Program-made: the position numbers and the translations under genes
Shown: in pieces, positions 7,519-14,693 of the stretch
Layout of the letters: the number at the start of each line of letters is the position of its first letter
Position numbering within the stretch: position 1 is the stretch's first letter
NCBI GenBank assembly: GCA_016210785.1
Contig: JACQTN010000388.1
Location: forward strand, 1 to 15,507
Direction of reading: 5' to 3'
DNA length: 15,507 nt
From: Armatimonadota bacterium
GTDB lineage: Bacteria > Sysuimicrobiota > Sysuimicrobiia > Sysuimicrobiales > JACQTN01
The notes under the pieces: generated by a model
Database searches by the model: none
The model's input: only the letters and a program-made list of their open reading frames with translations
What the model was told of the DNA's origin: nothing

Positions 7519-7547
7519 AGTATAACACCCGCCTGGGAGGGCGACAA
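7519..7547 (-). promoter_or_regulatory. Sigma70-type promoter for the merR-nifS operon
   Basis: On the minus strand TTGTCG (7547-7542), 17 bases, TATACT (7524-7519). Start site expected near 7512, giving a leader of about 128 bases before ATG 7383. The spacer is the ordinary 17 bases, not the 19-20 typical of promoters that MerR proteins activate by untwisting, so repression or an unrelated control is more likely. Confidence 0.7.
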
Positions 7548-7656
7548 GGAGCGGAAAAATCTCGAGAAAGTTCCCTGGGAAGGAAGGAACTGGGGAGGCC
7601 GGAAACCGCTATAATTCAATTGCGAAAGTAGTTGCAGGCTATTTTGATGGGCGCAC

Positions 7657-7672
7657 GTGATAGTACAATCAC
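7657..7672. promoter_or_regulatory. 16-bp interrupted palindrome, operator-like
   Basis: GTGAT-a-GTAC-a-ATCAC: 14 of 16 positions are symmetric, lying just 4 bases beyond the methyltransferase stop (7677) in an A/T-rich patch (7600-7675). It could be a regulator site, or a small hairpin at the operon end. No T-run and no downstream plus-strand gene support either role. Confidence 0.25.
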
Positions 7673-7676
7673 AGAG

Positions 7677-8453
7677 TCACGTTTGGGGCCGCCCGGCCAC
7701 CCCAACCGCCCAACGGTGGGTGAAGCAGACCCGCCCACCGGCCTCCCTGACGTCCATCCCGGCGGAATTGCCGGGGACCGTGTCCAGCAGCGCCTGCCGG
7801 ACCTTCGCCCCCACCTGGGGCGATGCCCCGGCGATGGCCAGCCACTCCCCCAGCTCCCGCTCCAGCTCACCGGCCGACCAGGACAGGACCCGGAGACCCG
7901 CGGCTTCCAGGATCTCCTGCAGCCGGTCCACGGCGAACATATGTACGTGCGACGGGTCGCGGAGGCGCTCGATGGCGTTGTGCCGTTCGGCGCGGGCCGG
8001 GTCAGGATCGCTCACCCAGTCGGCCACGGCGACGCGGCCTCCCGGGCGGGTCACCCGGACCATCTCCGCCAGGATGGGGCGCGGGTCGGGAAAGTGGTGG
8101 AAGGACGCGGTGGTGCACACCAGGTCAAAGGCGCCGTCGGGGAACGACAGCGCCTGGCCGTCGCCGGTCATGAAGATAACGTTGTGCAGTCCTTCCTTTT
8201 GGCGCGCCGCCTCGGCCAGCCCGATCATCTCCGGGGTCAGGTCGAGCCCCACGACGAGCCCGGCCCGGCGGGCCAGCAGCAGGGCGAGCCGGCCCGGCCC
8301 GCAGGCCACGTCCAGAGCGCGGTCGCGGGCAGAGGGGGCCGCGTCCTCCATCAGTGCCTCGAAGAACGAGGCCTTCTGCAACTTGTGGCTGCCCGCGTAG
8401 GCCGCAGCCTGCTTGCCGAACCGTTCCTGAATGAGGCGACGGTGGTCCTGCAT
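7677..8453 (-). CDS. Class I SAM-dependent methyltransferase (UbiE/YcgJ-like), 258 aa
   Basis: A Rossmann-fold methyltransferase; the methyl acceptor is unknown. Motif I is ALDVACGPGRLALLLA (about residues 48-63), the acidic end of beta-2 is VVGLDLTPEMI, motif II/III is GDGQALSFPDGAFDLVCTTASFHHF, and VTRPGGRVAVADW follows. This is the Methyltransf_11 order seen in UbiE-like enzymes. The C-terminal RVCFTHRWAVGV is typical of stand-alone members. Start ATG 8453 has GGAGGAGAG a few bases upstream. The frame stays open for another 76 codons but has no better start. It is last in the five-gene minus-strand unit, 31 bases after the PHP gene. The name 'ubiquinone methyltransferase' should be avoided without evidence of substrate. 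Confidence 0.85.
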   Translation of the reverse strand: MQDHRRLIQERFGKQAAAYAGSHKLQKASFFEALMEDAAPSARDRALDVACGPGRLALLLARRAGLVVGLDLTPEMIGLAEAARQKEGLHNVIFMTGDGQALSFPDGAFDLVCTTASFHHFPDPRPILAEMVRVTRPGGRVAVADWVSDPDPARAERHNAIERLRDPSHVHMFAVDRLQEILEAAGLRVLSWSAGELERELGEWLAIAGASPQVGAKVRQALLDTVPGNSAGMDVREAGGRVCFTHRWAVGVAGRPQT

Positions 8454-8484
8454 CGCGGCTCTCCTCCCAGTCCGTTGGTCGCCG

Positions 8485-9327
8485 TCACTCCAACGGGACC
8501 CGCTCCCGCGCCCCGCGGGTAAAGGTCCACACCTCGGTGTACCCGGCCGCGCGCGCCGCGGCGACAGCCCCGTCAAAATCACGCCCCACATGCTCGGGAT
8601 CGTGAGCATCCGAGCTGGTGACGACCGGCACCCCGTGGCGGCGGAGGATCGCCAGAAACGGCGGCGCCGGGTAGAGTTCATCCACCGGCTTGTGCAACCC
8701 TGCGGTGTTCACCTCGACGCACACTCCTGACGTCGCCAGGACCGCGGCGGTCTCCTCATACAGATCGGTGAGATCGGCCGCGGGGCGATGCCCAAACACC
8801 TTGATGACGTCCACGTGACCGATGACGTGAAAGAGGCCCGTGTGCGCCGCCTGCTGGATCAGGCGGAAGTAGGCGCGGTACGCCTCCATCACGTCGCGCC
8901 GTTCCCACTCCGCGCGGAAGTCGGGGTGATCGAATCCCCACCACTCCCCGGTGTGCCCGTCTGGATTCCCGGGGATGTAGTGGACCGACCCGATGGCGTA
9001 GTCCCACGGGTAGGCGCGGATGTGGCGCTCCACCTCCGCCTCATGGCCGGGGACGTAGTCCCACTCCATGCTCATCTTCACGGGCAGCCCGGCCTCCCGC
9101 GCGCCTCCCACCAGCACGAGATACTCTTCCAGGTCCTCGACGCAGATCGGATCGATCCAGGTGATGGATCGCGGGTAGGTGCTCCGGCACTGGCGGAAGC
9201 GATGGGGATGCTCGCTGATGCCGATGGCGGCGATGTCCCGCCGCCGGGCCGTCTCGACGAAGCGGCGCAGGTAGGCAAGCGTGAACGGCCCGCGCTCCAG
9301 GTGCATGTGGTGATCGTAGCGCGCCAT
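8485..9327 (-). CDS. PHP-domain phosphatase, histidinol-phosphatase (HisJ/HisK) family, 280 aa
   Basis: A polymerase-and-histidinol-phosphatase (PHP) fold enzyme using a metal cluster to hydrolyse phosphoesters. Metal ligands visible in order: H7-x-H9 in DHHMHLE, SEHPHRF (39-45), the Glu in SMEWDYVPG, GSVHYI, GHVDVIK, and SSDAHDP near the C-terminus. Length matches the HisJ-type histidinol-phosphate phosphatase of Firmicutes. No other histidine-biosynthesis gene is in the window, so the true substrate is open. ATG 9327 lies 13 bases after the metallophosphoesterase stop, with GAGGG as ribosome site. Middle of a probable operon. Confidence 0.85.
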   Translation of the reverse strand: MARYDHHMHLERGPFTLAYLRRFVETARRRDIAAIGISEHPHRFRQCRSTYPRSITWIDPICVEDLEEYLVLVGGAREAGLPVKMSMEWDYVPGHEAEVERHIRAYPWDYAIGSVHYIPGNPDGHTGEWWGFDHPDFRAEWERRDVMEAYRAYFRLIQQAAHTGLFHVIGHVDVIKVFGHRPAADLTDLYEETAAVLATSGVCVEVNTAGLHKPVDELYPAPPFLAILRRHGVPVVTSSDAHDPEHVGRDFDGAVAAARAAGYTEVWTFTRGARERVPLE

Positions 9328-9340
9328 CGTCGTGGTGCCC

Positions 9341-10036
9341 TCACGGCCGCGCCAGCCGCACCCGCTTCGCCCACGCCTCTTTCGCCGGATGGTCGGAGGC
9401 CAGCAGGTCCTGAGCCACCGCCTCGCGGTCGTACTCCACCCGGCGCAGCACCGCCTCCCAGCGTCCGCCGTGGAGAGTGAACAGCCCGTAGCTGGCCCGC
9501 GGGTCGCCGTCGAAGGGAAATCCGACGCTGCCCACGTTCACCACCAGCCGACCGCCTACGTCGCGGCGGTAGGCGATGTGGATGTGCCCGTAGACCAGCA
9601 CGCGCGCCCCCACCGCGTCCAGCGCCCGCTCCGCCTCCTCTTCCGGCGCGTCCGGGTCCAACCGCTCCTCCACGCTCCAGGGCGTCGCGTGCACGACCAC
9701 CAGGTCGCCGCCGGCGTCGCGGATCCTGTGGTCCATGGGCAGCGATCCGAGACAGGCGATGTCTTCGGCGGAGAGACGCATGCGTGCCCAGTCCACCACG
9801 GGCTGGATGGCCGCGGTAGGACCGGCACCGCGGCCGATCCACTCGTCGGTGTTGCCGCGGATCACCGGGCAGTTCAGGCCGCGCACCCGGGCGACGCACT
9901 CGGCCGGCTGCGGCCCGCCCATCGCCAGGTCGCCGGCCACCACCACGGCGTCGGCGCCGTCCTGGGCCACGCCCGCCAGCACCGCCTCCAGGGCGCGGAG
10001 GTTGCCGTGCATGTCCGAGACGATGGCGACGCGCAT
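9341..10036 (-). CDS. Calcineurin-like metallophosphoesterase (YfcE/MJ0936 type), 231 aa
   Basis: A two-metal phosphodiesterase/phosphatase; cytoplasmic. The five family motifs are present: SDMHGN (D8, H10), GDLAMGG, RGNTDEW, VVVHATP and GHIHIAYRR. NVGSVGFPFDGDPRASY is the usual substrate-side loop of the small single-domain MJ0936/YfcE group. ATG 10036 was preferred over an in-frame upstream start (10069) because RVAIVSDMHGN is the normal N-terminus and a G-rich Shine-Dalgarno sits 6 bases before it. The gap to the Nudix stop is 29 bases. Physiological substrate unknown; such proteins act on small phosphodiesters in vitro. Confidence 0.88.
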   Translation of the reverse strand: MRVAIVSDMHGNLRALEAVLAGVAQDGADAVVVAGDLAMGGPQPAECVARVRGLNCPVIRGNTDEWIGRGAGPTAAIQPVVDWARMRLSAEDIACLGSLPMDHRIRDAGGDLVVVHATPWSVEERLDPDAPEEEAERALDAVGARVLVYGHIHIAYRRDVGGRLVVNVGSVGFPFDGDPRASYGLFTLHGGRWEAVLRRVEYDREAVAQDLLASDHPAKEAWAKRVRLARP

Positions 10037-10065
10037 GCTGTGCCCCCCCTGAGCCGGCCCGCGGT

Positions 10066-10656
10066 TCACTCGTCCGGCTCGCTCCCCGAGAAGACCGCCT
10101 CGACGAAGTCCTTCACGATCCGGGCCGTCGCGCCCCAGATCACGTGCTCACCGTGCTGGTAGAAATAGAGCGGGACCTTGACCCCGCCCCGGTCCCGATA
10201 CTCCACCCGCATGTTGGCCGGATCCAGGAACGTGATCAGCGGCACGAAGACCAGTTCTTGAATCTCGCGCGGGTTGGGGCGCAGCGGATACGGGTACGGG
10301 ATCACGCCCACAAACGGCGTGATGACAAACCCGGAGACATACGTCTCCACGTCGTCCATCTCGCCGAGAATCTCCACGTCCGAGCGCGCGATGCCGACCT
10401 CCTCCTCCGCCTCCCGCAGCGCGGTGGCGAGCAGGTCGCGATCGCCGGGCTCACGCGCGCCGCCGGGAAAAGAGATCTGTCCTTTGTGGTGCTCCACCTC
10501 GTCGGTGCGCTTGGTGAGCAAGACGTACAGATCGTCGCCCGCCGCGTACAGCGGCATCAGCACGCCGGCGCTCCGCCACTGGGCGGAGGTCACCCTGCGC
10601 TTGGTGCGGCGGGAGAGGCGGTCCCGGATGCGCTCCTTGAGGGTCAGCGACTTCAC
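10066..10656 (-). CDS. Nudix hydrolase, CoA pyrophosphatase type (NudL-like), 196 aa
   Basis: It hydrolyses a nucleoside-diphosphate-X bond, most likely CoA to phosphopantetheine plus 3',5'-ADP. The Nudix core REAEEEVG (81-88) provides the metal-binding glutamates. It is preceded by LLTKRTDEVEHHKGQISFPGG (46-66), which matches the NuCoA signature that distinguishes CoA-specific members. ATAL before REAEEE is also typical. The start is GTG 10656 with GGAG six bases upstream. Second gene of the unit, 36 bases after the small membrane protein. With the next two phosphoesterase genes it looks like a small-molecule housekeeping set, which is inference. Confidence 0.9.
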   Translation of the reverse strand: MKSLTLKERIRDRLSRRTKRRVTSAQWRSAGVLMPLYAAGDDLYVLLTKRTDEVEHHKGQISFPGGAREPGDRDLLATALREAEEEVGIARSDVEILGEMDDVETYVSGFVITPFVGVIPYPYPLRPNPREIQELVFVPLITFLDPANMRVEYRDRGGVKVPLYFYQHGEHVIWGATARIVKDFVEAVFSGSEPDE

Positions 10657-10692
10657 GCGCGCGGCTCCGGCCGGACGCGGAGGGCCGGCCGC

Positions 10693-10908
10693 CTACTTGG
10701 TGCCGGTGAGGTGCGACGGCCCGCTGCCGCGGTTCCAGCCCTCCAGCCAGCGGTCCACCCGCCGCAGCAGGCGGCGGACCGGGTGATCTTCCGGCTTCCC
10801 GATGGACCAGTCCCTGAGGAACGCAATGACCAGCGACGCCCAGATCACCAGGGCGAAAAGCAGGACCGCGAGCTGCAGGACCAGGGTGACGAGTTCGGCC
10901 AGGTTCAC
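10693..10908 (-). CDS. Small single-pass membrane protein, 71 aa (YggT-like in part)
   Basis: The GTG start at 10908 has a good GGAGG nine bases upstream. A longer open frame back to 11031 would run through the inverted repeat and is not favoured. Residues 1-30 form one membrane segment (VNLAELVTLVLQLAVLLFAL, then VIWASLVIAFL). The rest is a basic cytoplasmic tail with HPVRRLLRRVDRWLEGW. The tail and length recall half of a YggT protein, but only one hydrophobic segment exists, so the family is not claimed. It is the first gene of the minus-strand unit. Function unknown. Confidence 0.7.
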   Translation of the reverse strand: MNLAELVTLVLQLAVLLFALVIWASLVIAFLRDWSIGKPEDHPVRRLLRRVDRWLEGWNRGSGPSHLTGTK

Positions 10909-10940
10909 GTGCCAGTGCCTCCAGAGGGCTGCGTTGGACC

Positions 10941-11010
10941 GACCCCCCTGAAATCTCCGAAGACCTTCAATCTGCCGCGGCAGGGGCCTCCCGGAGATCT
11001 CAGGGGGGTC
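10941..11010. repeat. 70-bp inverted repeat with nested palindrome
   Basis: Arms 10941-10959 (GACCCCCCTGAAATCTCCG) and 10992-11010 are complementary over 19 bases with a single mismatch. Inside lies a perfect 12-bp palindrome, CTGCCGCGGCAG at 10972-10983. It sits in the leader of the minus-strand operon just after its promoter, so the RNA would fold into a long stem topped by a hairpin. There is no T-run, so it is not a classic terminator. It may be an RNA leader element, a cruciform or a short mobile palindrome. Confidence 0.75.
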
Positions 11011-11022
11011 ACCCACGATGTT

Positions 11023-11051
11023 CTTATACATGAACCGGGGAGGGGAATCAA
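11023..11051 (-). promoter_or_regulatory. Sigma70-type promoter for the membrane protein-Nudix-phosphoesterase operon
   Basis: On the minus strand TTGATT (11051-11046), 17 bases, TATAAG (11028-11023). Expected start near 11016, so the whole 70-bp inverted repeat would be transcribed in a ~108-base leader before GTG 10908. Confidence 0.65.
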
Positions 11052-11075
11052 GGGTGCAGGCGCGGGGCGGCCCGG

Positions 11076-11161
11076 TTCCACAGGATACCCACAGGCGGAG
11101 AGCCTGAATTCACAGGGCTTCCCGCCCGAGTTCACAGGTTATCTCGGAGGTTGCCCACAGG
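11076..11161 (+). repeat. Five direct CACAGG boxes at near-helical spacing
   Basis: CACAGG starts at 11079, 11090, 11111, 11133 and 11156, with spacings of 11, 21, 22 and 23 bases, so all copies lie on about one face of the helix. Extended forms are TTCCACAGG, TACCCACAGG, TTCACAGG (twice) and TTGCCCACAGG. They resemble degenerate DnaA boxes (consensus TTATCCACA, often followed by GG) but none is exact. They lie between the minus-strand promoter and thyA, so they could serve either direction. The regulator is unknown. Confidence 0.6.
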
Positions 11162-11219
11162 GGCGCGGGGAAGCAGGGTTTGGGTGAATCGCTGGCGAAC
11201 ACACGTTTGGTCCGAGGAA

Positions 11220-11236
11220 TCCTCACACAATGAGGA
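11220..11236 (+). promoter_or_regulatory. Hairpin overlapping the thyA ribosome-binding site
   Basis: TCCTCA (11220-11225) pairs with TGAGGA (11231-11236) around a CACAA loop. The GGAGG used by GTG 11247 is at 11234-11238, so the stem covers its first three bases. An alternative upstream partner, GAGGA (11214-11218), adjoins TCCTC but is separated by one base only, so it cannot form a real RNA loop. Possible weak translational control. Confidence 0.3.
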
Positions 11237-11246
11237 GGCAGGAGTT

Positions 11247-12161
11247 GTGATCCGATACCGGCCTTTCCAGGAGCGGATTCCCGACACGCAGTACCGCGAT
11301 CTCCTGCGTCTGATTCTCGACGAGGGTGAAGAGGTGCCGACGCGGCAGGGCGTCTCCGCCCTGAAGATCGTCGGACATCTCATGCGCTTCTCCCTGGAGA
11401 ACGGGTTCCCGTTGATCACCGAGCGGGATCTGCTGAGCGCGCCCCACAACCGGCCCTCCCTCTTCCACCAAGCCCTCGGCGAGATCTGTGCCTTCCTGAA
11501 CGGTGCGCAGACTCGAGAAGAGCTGGAACGTTTCGGGTGCTACTGGTGGACCCCCTGGGTCACGCCCGAGCAGTGCGCGCAGTACGGACTCCCCCCCGGT
11601 GACCTGGGGCCGGCGTCCTACGGCGCCGCCTTCCGGCGCTTCCCAACAGAGGAGGGACCCTTCGATCAGATCGCCCACCTCATCGAGCAGATCCGGCACT
11701 CTCCACACCTCCGCTATCACGAGGTGAACCCCTGGATCCCCCATTATCTCTCGCGGGCGCGGGGCCGGCGCCAGCGCGCGGTCGTGCCGCCGTGCCACGG
11801 GTGGTTCCACGTGCACATCAACACCCGCGCGGGGGAGCTGACCCTCAGCCACCGACAGCGCAGCGCCGACGCGCCGGTGGGCCTGGCCTTCAACATCATC
11901 CACTACGCGGCTCTGGCGATGATGATCGCGCAGGTCACCGGGTACACGCCCAGGGCGCTGGTCTGCTACGTGGACGACGTCCACATCTACATGAACCAGG
12001 TCGAGCACGTCCGGGAGATGCTCGCCACCGAGCCGCAGCGATTTCCGACGGTGGACGTCGACCCGACGGTCGCCGACATCTTTGCGTTCCGCCCCGAGCA
12101 CTTCTCCGTCAGCCACTACCACCCCAGGCTGCCGCGGAGGCGGATCCCCACCCCGGTATGA
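11247..12161 (+). CDS. thyA: Thymidylate synthase (ThyA family, divergent), 304 aa
   Basis: It makes dTMP from dUMP using methylene-tetrahydrofolate and releases dihydrofolate. Key residues can be matched to the E. coli enzyme: phosphate-binding R33 in PTRQG, LGPASYG (120-126) for LGPVYG, catalytic C183 in PPCHGW, QRSAD (204-208), N216 in AFNIIHY, and H246/Y248 in DDVHIYMN. Overall sequence is far from E. coli ThyA and the C-terminus (RRRIPTPV) is unusual, so it is a divergent branch with an intact active site. The GTG at 11247 has GGAGG 8 bases before it. The frame is open further upstream but crosses the repeat boxes. The stop overlaps folA by ATGA. Confidence 0.88.
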   Translation: MIRYRPFQERIPDTQYRDLLRLILDEGEEVPTRQGVSALKIVGHLMRFSLENGFPLITERDLLSAPHNRPSLFHQALGEICAFLNGAQTREELERFGCYWWTPWVTPEQCAQYGLPPGDLGPASYGAAFRRFPTEEGPFDQIAHLIEQIRHSPHLRYHEVNPWIPHYLSRARGRRQRAVVPPCHGWFHVHINTRAGELTLSHRQRSADAPVGLAFNIIHYAALAMMIAQVTGYTPRALVCYVDDVHIYMNQVEHVREMLATEPQRFPTVDVDPTVADIFAFRPEHFSVSHYHPRLPRRRIPTPV

Positions 12162-12673
12162 GGGTCTCGCTCGTCGTCGCGGTGGCGGAAAACGGGGTGA
12201 TCGGGCGCGGCGGGGATCTGCCCTGGCGCCTCCGGGCGGACCTGCGGCGGTTCCGCGATCTCACCACCGGGCATGTGGTCGTGATGGGCCGCCGCACCCA
12301 CGAGTCGATCCTGCGTCGGGTGGGCCGTCCCCTTCCCAAGCGCCGCAGCATCGTGATGACGCGCACGCCCGGATACCGGGCGGAGGGCTGCCTGGTGGTA
12401 TCGTCCTGGGAGGAGGCGATGGCCGCGGCGCGGGGTGAGGACGAGGTCTTTGTGATCGGCGGGGCCGAGGTCTTCCGCCTGGCCCTGCCGCATGCCAGCA
12501 GGATCTACCTGACGCGCGTGCACGCCGATGTCCCGGGCGATACCTTCTTTGCGGAGATCGACCCGGCGCGGTGGCGGGTCCTCCAGTCGGAGCGGCGCGC
12601 CGGCGACGCGGACAACGAGTTCGACTGCACCTTCCAGATCCTGGCACGGGAGGTCGTGGGTGACTCGCCATGA
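12158..12673 (+). CDS. folA: Dihydrofolate reductase, 171 aa
   Basis: It regenerates tetrahydrofolate from the dihydrofolate produced by ThyA, using NADPH. N-terminal VSLVVAVAENGVIGRGGDLPWRL is the classic DHFR opening. The catalytic acid is D28 (RADLRRF, equivalent to E. coli D27). VVVMGRRTHESI, RSIVMTRTPGY and VIGGAEVFRLALPHASRIYLTRV follow in normal order, including the NADPH-binding GG. The length is usual for chromosomal DHFR. ATG 12158 overlaps the thyA stop by four bases. No Shine-Dalgarno is close, so translation is probably coupled. The pairing with thyA is a common functional arrangement. Confidence 0.95.
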   Translation: MRVSLVVAVAENGVIGRGGDLPWRLRADLRRFRDLTTGHVVVMGRRTHESILRRVGRPLPKRRSIVMTRTPGYRAEGCLVVSSWEEAMAAARGEDEVFVIGGAEVFRLALPHASRIYLTRVHADVPGDTFFAEIDPARWRVLQSERRAGDADNEFDCTFQILAREVVGDSP

Positions 12674-13236
12674 GTGATCGATCCTTTCGCATCCTGGCGT
12701 ATGCGGGGAGTCTTCGCCGGCAGTCTTACAACCGGGGCCTGGTGCGCGCGGCAAGGGAGGTCGCGCCGCAAGGGGTCGAGGTGGAGATCCTCGACCTGGC
12801 GCCCATCCCGATGTACAACGCCGACCTGGACGGCGAGAACTCCCCGGCCCCGGTGCGGGAGTTCAGGGAGCGCATCGGCGCCGCGGACGCGCTGCTGATC
12901 GCCACGCCCGAATACAACTACTCGGTCCCGGGCGTGCTGAAAAACGCCATCGACTGGGCTTCCCGACCCTGGCCCAACAGCGTCCTGCGGTACAAGCCGG
13001 CGGCGATCATGGGCGCCTCCGGCGGCACCTCCGGCACGGTGCGGGCGCAGCTCGCGCTGCGGCAGGTGTTCCTCTACACTGAAACCTACGTGATGCTGAA
13101 ACCGGAACTCCACGTGCCCGGCGGGCGTGAGAAGTTCGACGCGGAGGGTACCCTCAAGGACGAACCCACGCGCGAGCGCCTCCGGGCGCACGTCGAGGCG
13201 CTGGCGGCGTGGGCGCACCGGCTGACGGCGCGCTAG
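12670..13236 (+). CDS. NAD(P)H-dependent FMN/quinone reductase (flavodoxin-like), 188 aa
   Basis: A flavodoxin-fold FMN enzyme of the NADPH-dependent FMN reductase group (ChrR/YieF/ArsH-like). It transfers two electrons to quinones, azo dyes, chromate or flavin. The FMN phosphate loop is GSLRRQSYNRGL (13-24), and the flavin/NADPH segment is ATPEYNYSVPGVLKNAIDWA (78-97). A GASGGTSGT loop follows. Its ATG overlaps the folA stop as ATGA, so the three genes form one operon. A role beside ThyA-DHFR is not established; supplying reduced flavin or protecting folate pools are possibilities only. It ends 88 bases before the terminator hairpin. Confidence 0.9.
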   Translation: MSDRSFRILAYAGSLRRQSYNRGLVRAAREVAPQGVEVEILDLAPIPMYNADLDGENSPAPVREFRERIGAADALLIATPEYNYSVPGVLKNAIDWASRPWPNSVLRYKPAAIMGASGGTSGTVRAQLALRQVFLYTETYVMLKPELHVPGGREKFDAEGTLKDEPTRERLRAHVEALAAWAHRLTAR

Positions 13237-13323
13237 CCAGCCGGCCCGCGTCGCATCCCGGCAACTCGCCGCCTCTCCCGCCCTACGTCGAGCGCCGGCC
13301 AGCGGAGTGCGCACCATGCTGAC

Positions 13324-13354
13324 GGACCCCGGCCCGAATGCCGGGCCGGGGTCC
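13324..13354. terminator. Strong hairpin between convergent operons
   Basis: Perfect 13-bp arms GGACCCCGGCCCG and CGGGCCGGGGTCC around a five-base loop, AATGC. It lies between the reductase stop (13236) and the propeller stop (13373), so it can serve both strands. No T-run flanks it on either side; termination in GC-rich bacteria often lacks one. Confidence 0.75.
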
Positions 13355-13372
13355 ACTAGACATGCCGCCCCG

Positions 13373-14635
13373 TTAGCGGATGACGCGGACCACCAGCGTG
13401 TGCGGGTCTACCGGCGACGCCGGGCTCTGATCGCCGATCGGCACGAAGCCGACGCGGCGGCCCCTGCGGCCGTCCTCCACCACCTGCAGGATCGCGAACC
13501 CCGGCGTCGCGCCCCTGGCGGACGGCCCGCCGCTCAGATTGTTGGGACCGCGCAGCACCATGTACACCCTCCTGCCGCTCGGGGAGACCCCCGCGATGTC
13601 GGGGGCGGCGCCCACCCCGTCGATAATCCCCACGACGGAGTCGTGCTGCGTGTCGACGATGACGACGTTTCCCTGCGCGCGGTTGCTGAGCCAGAGATAT
13701 CGCCCGCCCGCGCCGTGCGGCTGCGGCGCGCCGCTGCCGGAACGTCCCGCGGTCCCGACCGCGACCATCCCGTGGCTGTCGAAGCCGGTCCACCCCAGTG
13801 GCAGGTGCCTGAGCAGCGCGTCGGAGGCGGCGTCGAACACGTACAGGTCGGAGGACGCGATGGTCCCCGAGTTCACGTAGATCCTGCCGCCCACGACCAT
13901 CCCACCGCACCCTGCGGGCGCGATCTCATCCCGGCTGTAGGACCTGAGGATGCGCATCGGCGTAGCGCGGTAGTCCACCACGTACATCCCGCCGCCACGG
14001 AGCGTGACATAGGCCTTTCCGCCAGCCAGCACCGGACAGACCGGCGCGTTGTCGGGCCGCGCCTTGTCCTCGAGCGCTCCCAGGTTCAGGTCCTGTGCGC
14101 GATCATAGGTGAAGTGTCCGGCGGCGAAATCGGCGTGGATTCTCGCCAGCCGCTTGCCCCCGAGGTTGGCCACGAGGATCAGGCGGCCGTCCGGCGACAC
14201 CACGGCGTGATGCGCCTGCTCGCCCACGTCGATACTCGCCACGATCTTGCGGTCGCGCGTCCGCATGACGTAGACGTGGCCGGAGGCAAAGTTAGCGATG
14301 ACGGCGTGGCTGAGGGTGCTGTTGAACTCCACCATGTGCGGCCGCACGCCGGCGCCATCGCCGACGCCGCGGGCCGCGGCGTCGAGATTCACGACCACCG
14401 GGGTTGGAGACTCACCCGCCTCCAGGCGCAGCCCGTCATAGATGTACAGGCGCGCGCCGCCCCGGGCCGCATCCGCCTGGTCGATCACCCAGACCTCGTA
14501 GCGCGCCGTGGAGTGGCCCGGCGCGGACTGACCCGGCGCGGCCCGGGACACGGTGGCCACCAGCGCGGCCGAGACCGCCAGGACCGCGGCCGCGGCGGCG
14601 AGCATCCTTGTGAGACCAAACCTCGTCACGTTCAT
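13373..14635 (-). CDS. Secreted beta-propeller (YncE/YVTN-like) protein, 420 aa
   Basis: The N-terminal signal is visible: basic start MNVTRFGLTR, hydrophobic core AAAAAVLAVSAALVATV, then an Ala-rich cleavage region (SRAAPGQS) at about residue 33. The mature part is a chain of beta-propeller blades, for example HAVIANFASGHVYVMRTRDRK, HAVVSPDGRLILVANLGGKR, GAAPDIAGVSPSGRRVYMV. These are YVTN/YncE-type repeats. No catalytic motif is seen, so binding or scaffolding outside the membrane is likely. ATG 14635 was chosen over an in-frame start at 14701 because of a strong GGAGGAGG just upstream and the signal peptide. It follows the sulfurtransferase on the same strand by 58 bases. Target unknown. 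Confidence 0.82.
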   Translation of the reverse strand: MNVTRFGLTRMLAAAAAVLAVSAALVATVSRAAPGQSAPGHSTARYEVWVIDQADAARGGARLYIYDGLRLEAGESPTPVVVNLDAAARGVGDGAGVRPHMVEFNSTLSHAVIANFASGHVYVMRTRDRKIVASIDVGEQAHHAVVSPDGRLILVANLGGKRLARIHADFAAGHFTYDRAQDLNLGALEDKARPDNAPVCPVLAGGKAYVTLRGGGMYVVDYRATPMRILRSYSRDEIAPAGCGGMVVGGRIYVNSGTIASSDLYVFDAASDALLRHLPLGWTGFDSHGMVAVGTAGRSGSGAPQPHGAGGRYLWLSNRAQGNVVIVDTQHDSVVGIIDGVGAAPDIAGVSPSGRRVYMVLRGPNNLSGGPSARGATPGFAILQVVEDGRRGRRVGFVPIGDQSPASPVDPHTLVVRVIR

Positions 14636-14693
14636 TCCTCCTCCCCCCTCGATCCCGCTGTGATCCCACCTCGCTCCTGCGGCCCTTGCCCGC

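Noticed and set aside
7610..7615. Perfect TATAAT on the plus strand
   Set aside because: No -35 at 16-18 bases and no plus-strand gene follows; any transcript would be antisense to the methyltransferase.
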